Assembly (NCBI GenBank): GCA_951812775.1
Contig: OX638326.1
Span: forward strand, 3,359,391 to 3,423,390
DNA: 64,000 nucleotides
Direction: 5' to 3'
Source: an uncultured Alphaproteobacteria bacterium
GTDB taxonomy: Bacteria; Pseudomonadota; Alphaproteobacteria; MPNO01; UBA2964
Positions 1 through 7,902 of the stretch are shown one piece after another; the stretch's first letter is position 1; each line of letters begins with the position of its first letter. Both the position numbers and the translations under genes were made by a program. The notes under the pieces were generated by a model. It was not told the origin of the DNA. It saw nothing but the letters and a program-made list of their open reading frames with translations, and made no database searches.

Positions 1-217
1 AAACGTGGAACACCAGACGGCCTGCCGGCGTCGTAGTGTCGATATCCTCCGCCAGAGACCTAAAGCCGGCACCACGCGCCCGGATCGTCTCGACAATCTC
101 AAGAAGGTCTTTCAGTGACCGGGCCAGGCGGTCGTATTTGGTGACGGTCACAACGTCACCGCTGCGGAGCTGGTCGAGCATCCGGTGCAGCTCTGGCCGA
201 TCCCAACGCAAGGCAGC
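1..217 (-). pseudogene. Serine recombinase (Tn3-type resolvase) fragment
   Basis: Read on the minus strand, this piece encodes the middle of a resolvase/invertase catalytic domain: RPELHRMLDQLRSGDVV, then YDRLARSLKDL, then GFRSLAEDIDTTTPAGRL. These match the helix and strand order of TnpR-type serine recombinases, which cut and rejoin DNA through an N-terminal serine. The N-terminal part with the YARVS motif is absent. Homology stops near position 217 and the next bases belong to unrelated sequence. The 3' part runs off the left edge, so it is unknown whether the DNA-binding end survives. The gene is truncated and cannot make a working enzyme from its own start. It most likely marks an old transposon or integron-like junction. 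Confidence 0.75.
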
Positions 218-265
218 CGGGTGGGACAACGACTACATGCAGAAAATCTTTGGCTTCTGACGTTC

Positions 266-676
266 ATGCGTTTGCCCTGGCTAACAACCGGGTCGATGCG
301 GGCTCTACCGCCAGAACAGGTGAGCCAGGGGGCCGGTATGATGAGGTTCTCGCGTCAGCTCGGGGGCGCGTTTGGCGTGAGTTTGTTGGCAACATTTGTT
401 GATTTACGAACAGTGCATTACGCTGAATCCTATATTGCGACGCAAACATCCGGAAACTCCGCAACCATGGAATTCCTGCGCACTTTCCAGAGCTGTTTAG
501 GGCAGGTCGGGACTCCGGAGGTCTTGCAGATGCCTGCCGCTTTGCAACAGCTTGGCAACGCGATCTTTGGCCAGGCGACAATGCCGGGTTTCCGGGAGGG
601 TTTCCTTGTCGCGGCGCTGGTGTTTTTTGCGGCGATAATTCCGGGTAGTTTTCTGGGTAAGGGCAAATCGGAATAA
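266..676 (+). pseudogene. C-terminal remnant of a DHA2 (EmrB/QacA) MFS drug exporter
   Basis: The reading frame gives the last quarter of a 14-helix DHA2 exporter: a segment ending in LPPEQVSQGAGMMRFSRQLG, the conserved linker and RQLGGAFG motif before the last helices, followed by a long soluble loop and a final hydrophobic helix with a short charged tail. Intact proteins of this family have about 500 residues; only about 136 remain. The ATG at 266 is internal to the family alignment, so no native start is present. It abuts the resolvase remnant, which suggests that a recombination event removed the front of the gene. It was probably a proton-driven multidrug exporter. The next gene starts 16 bases downstream. 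Confidence 0.7.
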
Positions 677-692
677 GGTGTCAAAATAAGCA

Positions 693-1163
693 ATGGCGAA
701 GATTTCTCTCAAAGTGAATGGCGAGACGCATGAAGTCGATTGCGACCCCGCAACACCTTTAATCTATGTCTTGCGCAATCAACTGGATCTGGTTGGGGCA
801 AAGCTTGGCTGCGGACTGGAACAGTGCGGCGCCTGTGCGGTCCTGGTTGATGGCGAGCATACCCTGTCCTGCGTTCGGGCAGCTTCTGAATTCGATAGGG
901 CTGAAATTACCACCGTTGAAGGATTGGCAAAGAGTGGTCAACCCAGCGCCGTGCAACGGGCCTTTATTGAAGAAGGTGCCGCACAATGTGGTTACTGCAC
1001 TGCCGGTCTTGTAATTGCAGCCACCGCTTTGCTGGAAAAGAACCCCAAACCCGATGATGCGGAAATCCGCGAAGCGCTAGATGAGCATCTCTGTCGCTGT
1101 GGTTCTCATTTACGTGTTTTAAAAGCTATTGATCGCGTGGTGCAGGGAGGCGGAAATGCCTGA
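693..1163 (+). CDS. Molybdenum hydroxylase small subunit, two [2Fe-2S] clusters (IorA type)
   Basis: A 156-residue electron-transfer subunit of the xanthine dehydrogenase family. The N-terminal plant-ferredoxin-like domain carries Cys40, Cys45, Cys48 and Cys60 for one [2Fe-2S] cluster. The C-terminal four-helix domain carries Cys99-x2-Cys102 and Cys134-x-Cys136 for the second. Length and motif spacing are normal for CoxS/IorA/NdhS proteins. Its stop overlaps the start of the large subunit at 1156, so the two are translationally coupled. No FAD-binding medium subunit is present, which is typical of isoquinoline 1-oxidoreductase and nicotinate dehydrogenase types that pass electrons to a cytochrome. 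The exact substrate is unknown; an N-heteroaromatic or an aldehyde is likely. Confidence 0.88.
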   Translation: MAKISLKVNGETHEVDCDPATPLIYVLRNQLDLVGAKLGCGLEQCGACAVLVDGEHTLSCVRAASEFDRAEITTVEGLAKSGQPSAVQRAFIEEGAAQCGYCTAGLVIAATALLEKNPKPDDAEIREALDEHLCRCGSHLRVLKAIDRVVQGGGNA

Positions 1164-3306
1164 TAGTGCCAGTCTTGAAAAAAGCCCCGGCCTTGATAAA
1201 TGGATTTCAATCGGCAAGGACGGCCGCGTTCTTATCCATACCGGTAAGGTCGATATTGGTCAGCGTATCTCTACGGCTTTGGCACTGATTGCCGCGGAAG
1301 AGCTTGATGTGGATATTAGCCGTATCGACATCGCGCGGACGGAAACCGGTATCGATCCGGATGAAGGGATTACGTCGGGCAGCAACTCGATGGAAGAAGC
1401 AGGAAATGCGGTGCGGGCCGCATCAGCGACAGCGCGCCGACACCTGCTGTCGCTGGCTGCTGACTCCCTCGGCGTGGATGTGTCGACGCTTGAGATCTCT
1501 GATGGGTTGATCCAATCGCGCGGGACAAATCTTTCCGTTACTTACGAAGAGCTTGCCGATGATCAGCCCTTTGGCATTGATGTTGATCCCGAGGCGCTTG
1601 TCAAAGATCCGGCAAGCTACGGCATTATTGGCAAGCCGACAGTAACCCTTGGTCTTACAGAGATTGTTACCGGCCAACCGCATTTTGTACAGGATATGAA
1701 AATGCCTGGCATGTTGCATGCCCGGGTTGTTCGTCCACCACATTACAAAGCACGCTTAGCGGCACTGGATGATGCCGTGGCTGAGCGGACCTCCAACAGC
1801 GGATGCCAACTGGTGCGCGATGGCAGTTTTCTGGCCGTTGCCAGTGAAGACGAATTTTCTGCTGTTAAGGCAGCCGAGCGATTACGGGAAAACGCTGATT
1901 GGGATCTTGGTGAAGGATTGGAACCGCAGGATGTCTTCCGACGGCTGGTGTCCAATGAACGGGTTAGCCTGCCCGTGGTCGATGGGCTTCCGCAAAAGGA
2001 GCCTGTTGAACCCCTGAAGCCCGCACCAGATAGCGCCGTCTCCACCCTAAACGCGCGATACGAAAAACCGTATCTCATGCATGGTTCGATCGGCCCGTCA
2101 GCGGCCGTCGCCCTTGCAGAAGATGATAAGTTGACAATCTGGAGCCACAGCCAGGGGGTTTATGTCCTGCGTGCCAGCCTTTCTGAGGCTTTAGGCATGG
2201 AAATGGAGGATCTGACGATTCATCACGTGCCCGGTTCAGGCTGCTACGGCCATAACGGCGCGGATGATGCAGCTGTTGATGCCGCGCTGATTGCACTCGC
2301 CATTCCCGGCAAGCCCATCTTGTTGAAATGGACACGTGAGGACGAGCACGCCTGGGAGCCCTATGCATCCTGTATGGCGATGGATTTGACGGCGAGCATT
2401 GATGATGGTGGTAAGGTGGTTGCCTGGTCACAGGAAACCTATAGCGACACCTTTGGCATGCGGCCCCGCCCGGAACCCGGCGGTGCCGGCCCGGCACGAT
2501 TGCTGCCGATGCAATATCGAGAGAACGGAGTGACCCCGCTGGTGCCCAAACCCAACATGGCGCGTCACTCGGGACTGCATCGTAATCTCGATCCGCTTTA
2601 TACATTTGAAAACAAACGGCTGGTCAAAAACCTGGTACGAGATTTGCCGTTGCGCACTTCAGCGCTTCGAACGCTGGGGGCCTTTGCCAATGTATTTGCA
2701 ATCGAGTCCTTCATGGATGAGCTGGCGGAAGAAGCCGGAATTGACCCGGTGACCTTTCGGATGAACCATTTAGAGGATCAAAGAGCAAAGGACGTCCTGC
2801 GGGCGGCGGCTGACAAACTCGGCTGGGGTGATCCGGTTCCAGATGGACGAGGTCGTGGCATCGCTTTTGCACAATATAAAAATATTCAGGCTTATGCCGC
2901 CGTCGCTGTTGAGCTAGAGGTCAATGACAAGGCAGAGGTCGTTATGCATCGTGTCGCGCTCGCTGGAGATGCCGGACAAATTGTCGATCATGCAGGGTTA
3001 ACCGCCCAGTATGAAGGCGGCTTTCTGCAAGCAGCGAGTTGGACCCTCTATGAAGAGGTGACCTATGATCAGACCGGGATCACCAGCCGAGACTGGGAAA
3101 CTTATCCGATCCTTCGCTTCGATAATATTCCCGAAATTGATACGGTGCTGATTGACCAGCCCAATGAGGGGTTTCTCGGTGCCGGAGAGGGTGTCTCAGG
3201 CCCGACGGCGGGAGCCATTGCCAACGCGGTTTACAATGCTGCCGGTCTTAGATTGCGGCGGATGCCTTTTACACCGGATGCTATCCGCGCCGCGGCGATG
3301 GAATAG
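1156..3306 (+). CDS. Molybdenum hydroxylase large subunit (IorB-like)
   Basis: A 716-residue molybdopterin-cytosine-dinucleotide-binding subunit. The N-terminal half is the aldehyde-oxidase-type domain. The C-terminal half ends with GAGEGVSGPTAGAIANAVYN, whose glutamate corresponds to the base that activates the Mo-bound water in this superfamily. The start at 1156 is chosen over an in-frame codon at 1129 because GGAGG lies just before it and it overlaps the small subunit by eight bases. The ordinary arrangement is a small-large heterodimer that hydroxylates a carbon next to a ring nitrogen, or an aldehyde. No signal peptide is visible. The pair sits at the edge of the catabolic region and probably performs the first ring hydroxylation of its substrate. 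Confidence 0.85.
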   Translation: MPDSASLEKSPGLDKWISIGKDGRVLIHTGKVDIGQRISTALALIAAEELDVDISRIDIARTETGIDPDEGITSGSNSMEEAGNAVRAASATARRHLLSLAADSLGVDVSTLEISDGLIQSRGTNLSVTYEELADDQPFGIDVDPEALVKDPASYGIIGKPTVTLGLTEIVTGQPHFVQDMKMPGMLHARVVRPPHYKARLAALDDAVAERTSNSGCQLVRDGSFLAVASEDEFSAVKAAERLRENADWDLGEGLEPQDVFRRLVSNERVSLPVVDGLPQKEPVEPLKPAPDSAVSTLNARYEKPYLMHGSIGPSAAVALAEDDKLTIWSHSQGVYVLRASLSEALGMEMEDLTIHHVPGSGCYGHNGADDAAVDAALIALAIPGKPILLKWTREDEHAWEPYASCMAMDLTASIDDGGKVVAWSQETYSDTFGMRPRPEPGGAGPARLLPMQYRENGVTPLVPKPNMARHSGLHRNLDPLYTFENKRLVKNLVRDLPLRTSALRTLGAFANVFAIESFMDELAEEAGIDPVTFRMNHLEDQRAKDVLRAAADKLGWGDPVPDGRGRGIAFAQYKNIQAYAAVAVELEVNDKAEVVMHRVALAGDAGQIVDHAGLTAQYEGGFLQAASWTLYEEVTYDQTGITSRDWETYPILRFDNIPEIDTVLIDQPNEGFLGAGEGVSGPTAGAIANAVYNAAGLRLRRMPFTPDAIRAAAME

Positions 3307-3318
3307 AGATGACGGGGG

Positions 3319-5130
3319 CTAACTGCCCTCGATTTCTTCACGGTGCATTTCAAGCTCAAGCCACTGCTCCTCTGCTCCCGCCAGTTCGTTCTGGGCGGTT
3401 TCAATCGCTGCTACAGCCTCTTCAAAGGCTTTAGGATCGGTGCTGTATAGCTCTGGATCAGCCAGTGTTGACTGATGTTTATCTATAATAGTTTGCAGCT
3501 TTTCCATCCGCACCGGTAGCGTCTCCAGCGCATGTTTGTCTTTATAAGACAGTTTGCCCTTGCCAGAAGACGAAGAGGACTGAGGTTTGTTTCTTTGTTT
3601 GGGCACGGTGGTTGATTTTGGTGTGGAGGCGCGTCCGCCAAGATCAGCACCGCGCTGGGAAATCATGTCGCTGAAACCACCGGCATATTCAATCCATTCT
3701 CCTTTACCTTCAGAACAGATGATTGAGGTGACGGTTCGGTCGAGAAAGTCGCGGTCGTGGCTGACCAGCAGGACGGTGCCCGGATAGTCGGCAATCATTT
3801 CCTGAAGTAAATCGAGGGTCTCGAGATCAAGATCGTTGGTGGGTTCGTCCAAAATCAACAGGTTGGACGGGCGGGCCAGAGCTCGAGCCAGCATCAGCCG
3901 ACCGCGTTCCCCACCGGACAAAACACCGACCGGGGTTCGTGCTTGCTCCGGTGCAAAAAGAAAATCCTTCATATAGCCAACGACGTGCTTGTTCTGTCCG
4001 CCAACCGATACAATTTCCCCACCGCCGGTCAGCGCGTCGGCGAGTGTCGCATCGGCATCGAGCATTTCACGTTTCTGATCCAGCGTGACCATTTCGAGAT
4101 TGGTGCCATGGCGCATTGTTCCGGTATCCGGGGGGAGGCTTCCGGTTAACATGTTGAGCAGCGTTGTTTTTCCAGCGCCATTTGGGCCGACGATTCCAAT
4201 ACGATCGCCACGCTGAATTCGGATGGAGAAATCTCCGACAACGGGACCTTTGCCAAAATCCTTGGAAATGGATTTGGCTTCCATCACCAGCTTGCCAGAT
4301 TGGGTGGTCTCGGTTTTTGTGAAAGTAACCTGACCGGGTGCTCTGCGTTGCTCTCGCCGTTCTTTCCGTAGCGCAAAAAGCGCCCGTAGACGTCCCTGAT
4401 TACGCTTGCGCCTTGCTGTTACGCCTTTGCGCAGCCATTCGGTTTCTGCAATCAGCTTGCGATCAAGTTTATGACGCTCGGTTTCTTCCTGCTCAACAAT
4501 GCCATCGCGCCAGCTTTCGAATTTACTGAAGTTCTGATCGAGGCGCCGTGTCATGCCTTGGGCAAGCCAAATTGTTGTTCTGGAAAGTTTTTCGAGAAAC
4601 CGCCGGTCATGGCTGATAATGACAATGGCAGATCGCATGGTAGCCAATTCTTTTTCGAGCCACTCGATTACAGGCAGGTCGAGATGATTGGTGGGCTCAT
4701 CCAGCAGTAAAATATCCGGCGCCGGTGCGAGTGCTCGTGCCAGAGCACAGCGCCGGATTTCACCGCCTGACAGCGTCGCGGGGTCTTCATTGCCGGTCAG
4801 GGTAAGTTGGTCCAGCAGGTACTGTGCGCGATAGGGATCATCGCCCGGAGCCAACCCGTCTTCGACATAGTCTAAAGTTGTTTTAAAACCACCCATATCC
4901 GGTTCCTGCGGCAGGTAGCGCACGGTGGTGCCGGGCTGCAGGAAAATCTTTCCGTCATCGGGTTCGACGATACCGGTGGCGATCTTTAACAATGTAGATT
5001 TGCCAGAACCATTGCGGCCAACCAGGCATAGCCGTTCGCCCTCCGAGACAGAAAATTCTGCTCCTTCGAAAAGAGGAGTCCCGCCAAAGGTCAGATCAAT
5101 GTCGCGCAGGATTAAAAGTGGGGGTGCCAT
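3319..5130 (-). CDS. uup: ABC-F family ATPase Uup
   Basis: A 603-residue protein with two ABC ATPase domains in one chain and no membrane segment. Domain one has Walker A GRNGSGKST at residues 38-46, the signature LSGGEIRR and Walker B LLLDEPTNHLD. Domain two has GPNGAGKTT, LSGGERGR and LILDEPTNDLD. A Lys-rich linker and a C-terminal coiled coil (from about LSYKDKHALETLP to the end) follow, as in Uup rather than EttA or YheS. ABC-F proteins bind the ribosome; Uup also affects replication forks and transposon excision. It reads convergently with the preceding oxidoreductase gene and divergently from the dioxygenase gene. It appears intact and is not obviously part of the catabolic pathway. Confidence 0.92.
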   Translation of the reverse strand: MAPPLLILRDIDLTFGGTPLFEGAEFSVSEGERLCLVGRNGSGKSTLLKIATGIVEPDDGKIFLQPGTTVRYLPQEPDMGGFKTTLDYVEDGLAPGDDPYRAQYLLDQLTLTGNEDPATLSGGEIRRCALARALAPAPDILLLDEPTNHLDLPVIEWLEKELATMRSAIVIISHDRRFLEKLSRTTIWLAQGMTRRLDQNFSKFESWRDGIVEQEETERHKLDRKLIAETEWLRKGVTARRKRNQGRLRALFALRKERREQRRAPGQVTFTKTETTQSGKLVMEAKSISKDFGKGPVVGDFSIRIQRGDRIGIVGPNGAGKTTLLNMLTGSLPPDTGTMRHGTNLEMVTLDQKREMLDADATLADALTGGGEIVSVGGQNKHVVGYMKDFLFAPEQARTPVGVLSGGERGRLMLARALARPSNLLILDEPTNDLDLETLDLLQEMIADYPGTVLLVSHDRDFLDRTVTSIICSEGKGEWIEYAGGFSDMISQRGADLGGRASTPKSTTVPKQRNKPQSSSSSGKGKLSYKDKHALETLPVRMEKLQTIIDKHQSTLADPELYSTDPKAFEEAVAAIETAQNELAGAEEQWLELEMHREEIEGS

Positions 5131-5190
5131 GCGGACCCTGTAACGCGACTGACGCCTTACAGCAAGTCTTCTAGCGTTCGGCGATTACTG

Positions 5191-5196
5191 TATAAT
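5191..5196 (+). promoter_or_regulatory. Likely -10 box for the TauD-like gene
   Basis: A perfect TATAAT hexamer lies 37 bases before the ATG at 5233 in the gap between divergent genes. No good -35 hexamer is visible at 16-18 bases spacing, so promoter strength or dependence on an activator is open. Confidence 0.4.
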
Positions 5197-5232
5197 GCGG
5201 CCTTAGCAGATTGGCAGAAAAGGATCACGCTT

Positions 5233-6108
5233 ATGGAAGTTGTACCCCTATCCGATGCTGTTGGTGCAGAAATACGAGATGTCGATCTGCGCGAACCCTT
5301 ATCCCAAAGAACAATTAAAGAAATTGAAAAAGCCTTCCACGATCATGCCATCCTTTTGTTGCGCGGGCAGGATATTACGCTTGAACAGCAAAAAATCTTT
5401 GCGCTGCATTTTGGCGAGCTTGGCAGCCGCAACCGACCGGGCCCGAAACCGAACGAGCTGGATGAGTATGGCGAGCACGTCATGCTGGTTACCAATGTTC
5501 GCGAAAATGGAAAACCTATCGGTTCACTGCCTGATGGCGAAATGACTTTCCATGCCGATACGGCTTATTTCGAATTCCCCTCAAAAGCGACGATGCTTTA
5601 TGCGATGGAATTGCCGAGTTGGGGCGGTAATATCCTGTTTTCCAACTGTTATGCGGCAGCGGAACAACTACTGGAAGAGATCAAAAGGCTTCTCGACGGC
5701 AAAAAGGCCATGCAGGTTTATGAATATGGCACGACGCTGAAGATGAAAGAAAAATACGACCGCGAGAATTTCCCTCACTATGCCCATCCGGTGTTTCGCA
5801 AGCATCCCGAAACAGGTCGCTCAGCGTTGTTTGTTAGTGAGCTAATGACCGAAGAAATTGTCGGATTGCCAAAGGAGGAAAGCGACGCAATTCTTGCAAC
5901 ACTCTTCGAACACCAGAAGAAGCCGGCATTTGTTTACGAACATGAATGGAAAGTTGGCGATCTGGTCTTATGGGACAATCGCTGTACGATTCATGCACGG
6001 ACAGATTTTCCCCGTGATGAACGCCGAATGCTGCGCCGCCTTACAATTCAGGATACCAAACCCGTTATTGAGGGTAGGGCGCCATTTTCACAAGCTGCTG
6101 CTGAATAA
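5233..6108 (+). CDS. TauD/TfdA-family Fe(II)/2-oxoglutarate dioxygenase
   Basis: A 291-residue cytosolic enzyme of the TauD/TfdA family. The metal triad is visible as His107-x-Asp109 in FHADTAY and His254 in CTIHARTD. Arg265 or Arg269 is positioned to bind the 2-oxoglutarate carboxylate. The N-terminal strand PLSDAVGAEIRDVDL is the usual family start. Members couple oxidative decarboxylation of 2-oxoglutarate to hydroxylation, often releasing sulfite, an aldehyde or glyoxylate from taurine, phenoxyacetates or related compounds. The start has AAGGA ten bases upstream. A GMC oxidoreductase follows 77 bases later on the same strand, and the two may be co-transcribed. The substrate cannot be assigned. 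Confidence 0.85.
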   Translation: MEVVPLSDAVGAEIRDVDLREPLSQRTIKEIEKAFHDHAILLLRGQDITLEQQKIFALHFGELGSRNRPGPKPNELDEYGEHVMLVTNVRENGKPIGSLPDGEMTFHADTAYFEFPSKATMLYAMELPSWGGNILFSNCYAAAEQLLEEIKRLLDGKKAMQVYEYGTTLKMKEKYDRENFPHYAHPVFRKHPETGRSALFVSELMTEEIVGLPKEESDAILATLFEHQKKPAFVYEHEWKVGDLVLWDNRCTIHARTDFPRDERRMLRRLTIQDTKPVIEGRAPFSQAAAE

Positions 6109-6185
6109 TCGTTCTGCGGTCCCGTTGCGTGGTTAGAAAACCGGTGTATCCTTTCCTGAATAAATAAAGTCAGGGAGAAAATGTC

Positions 6186-7898
6186 GTGGCGGAGTTCGGC
6201 GGGAAAAAACTGGATTATATAATTATTGGTGGCGGATCTGCCGGTAGCGTGCTTGCCAGCCGTCTGACCGAACGGTCCTCTAACAATGTTTTGTTGCTTG
6301 AGGCAGGGCAGGATTACCCGCCGGGCAATGAACCCGCGGACCTTAACAACAATTTTGTGGCAACCGCCAAAGGGGCACCGCTTTACACCTGGCCCGGTTT
6401 AAGTGCCCGGTTTTTGCCCCGTCCCAGTAATGCACCGGATGAACGCCCGCAGCGGCGTTATAATCAGGGAAAGGTCATCGGCGGCGGTTCCTCGGTTAAC
6501 GGTATGTGCGCCAATCGCGGACTACCGAGTGACTTTGATGGCTGGGAAGAACGTGGTGCTAAAGGGTGGGGGTGGGACGGTGTTCTGCCCTATTTCAAGA
6601 AGCTCGAAAGTGATCGTGATTTTGATGGCCCCTTGCATGGCGATGAGGGACCAATCGGTCTGAGGCGCCTGTTTGAAGATCAATGGCCCGGCTTTACGGC
6701 CGCGTCGATCAAGGCCGCAGAAAAGGATGGTTGGAAAAACCTGAAGGATCAGAACGGTGTTTTTGAGGATGGGCATTTTCCAATCCCGATGAATAACATC
6801 GATGGCAAACGCGTTTCAGCTTCGACCGCTTATCTGACAAACGAAGTCCGGTCGCGGCCAAATTTTGATTTGCTGGATCGAGCGCATGTTGAGCGTCTGC
6901 TGTTTGAGGGGACTAAGGTTATAGGTGCGCGGGTGACCCGCAGCGGCGAGACCTTTGATGTGAAAGCAAAAGAAGTTGTCGTCTGTACCGGTGCGCTGCA
7001 TACGCCACCACTTCTCATGCGTTCCGGAATCGGACCTGCAGATGAACTGTCAGCACTTGGTATTGATGTCGTTGTTGATCGGCCTGGTGTTGGCAAACAC
7101 CTTATGGAGCACCCTGGTGTTAATTTTGGGGCTTACCTTAAAAAAGAGTCGCGTCTGACGCCTGGACTGCCAACGCATATGATTGCTGCAGTCCGCTGGT
7201 CGTCTGGTTATGAAGGCGTACCTTCGGGTGATATGTATATTGTGCCGACCAATCGTGCAGCGTGGCATCCGATTGGTGATCGCATGGGCATCATGCAGCT
7301 CTGGGTCAATAAGTCCTATTCAACAGGCGAGGTGACGCTCAACGGCGATGATATCTTTGGTGAGCCCAATGTCGACTTTAACATGTGCTCTGATCGCCGT
7401 GATATGGATCGTATGATTGCCGGAGTCCGCGTCATGGCAAAACTCTGCGAAAAGCCGGAAATTCGAGACGCTGTTCACGAAGTTTTCCCTGTCAGCTACG
7501 GAACGCGAGCACGCAAGGTCGGTGTTTATAGTACGTTTAATCGGGTGCAGACTTGGATTGGTGCTCAGATGATGGATGCGTCGTCCTTGGCCCGTCGCTG
7601 GATCATTAACAACATGATCTCCACGGGCCCCTCGATCGCTGATTTACTTCAGAATGAATCGACTATTGAGCAGTGGATTCGCAAGACGGTCCTGGGTCAT
7701 TGGCACGCGTCCTGTACGTGCAGGATGGGGGCTGAAGATGATCCGGGTGCAGTGACTGACCCGGCAGGACGGGTCTATGGCGTTCAGGGTCTGCGCATTT
7801 GTGATGCATCGATTATGCCGATGGTGCCGTGCGCCAATACAAACATTTCCACCATCATGATCGGTGAAAAGATTTCTGCGACCATCTTGGCGGAATGA
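6186..7898 (+). CDS. GMC-family FAD-dependent oxidoreductase
   Basis: A 570-residue flavoprotein of the glucose-methanol-choline family. The N-terminal FAD-binding motif is IIGGGSAGSVLASRL, followed by the GMC signature region around GKVIGGGSSVNGMCANRG. Near the C-terminus GHWHASCTCRMG carries the conserved active-site histidine, followed by the final FAD motif LRICDASIMPMVPCANTN. These enzymes oxidise an alcohol to an aldehyde or ketone. The start is a GTG at 6186 with AGGGAG upstream; the ATG at 6181 is in another frame and gives no product. It follows the TauD-like gene and ends five bases before the convergent coxL-like gene. Homologues include choline dehydrogenases and polyethylene glycol dehydrogenases, so the substrate is uncertain. 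Confidence 0.87.
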   Translation: MAEFGGKKLDYIIIGGGSAGSVLASRLTERSSNNVLLLEAGQDYPPGNEPADLNNNFVATAKGAPLYTWPGLSARFLPRPSNAPDERPQRRYNQGKVIGGGSSVNGMCANRGLPSDFDGWEERGAKGWGWDGVLPYFKKLESDRDFDGPLHGDEGPIGLRRLFEDQWPGFTAASIKAAEKDGWKNLKDQNGVFEDGHFPIPMNNIDGKRVSASTAYLTNEVRSRPNFDLLDRAHVERLLFEGTKVIGARVTRSGETFDVKAKEVVVCTGALHTPPLLMRSGIGPADELSALGIDVVVDRPGVGKHLMEHPGVNFGAYLKKESRLTPGLPTHMIAAVRWSSGYEGVPSGDMYIVPTNRAAWHPIGDRMGIMQLWVNKSYSTGEVTLNGDDIFGEPNVDFNMCSDRRDMDRMIAGVRVMAKLCEKPEIRDAVHEVFPVSYGTRARKVGVYSTFNRVQTWIGAQMMDASSLARRWIINNMISTGPSIADLLQNESTIEQWIRKTVLGHWHASCTCRMGAEDDPGAVTDPAGRVYGVQGLRICDASIMPMVPCANTNISTIMIGEKISATILAE

Positions 7899-7902
7899 CG
7901 CT

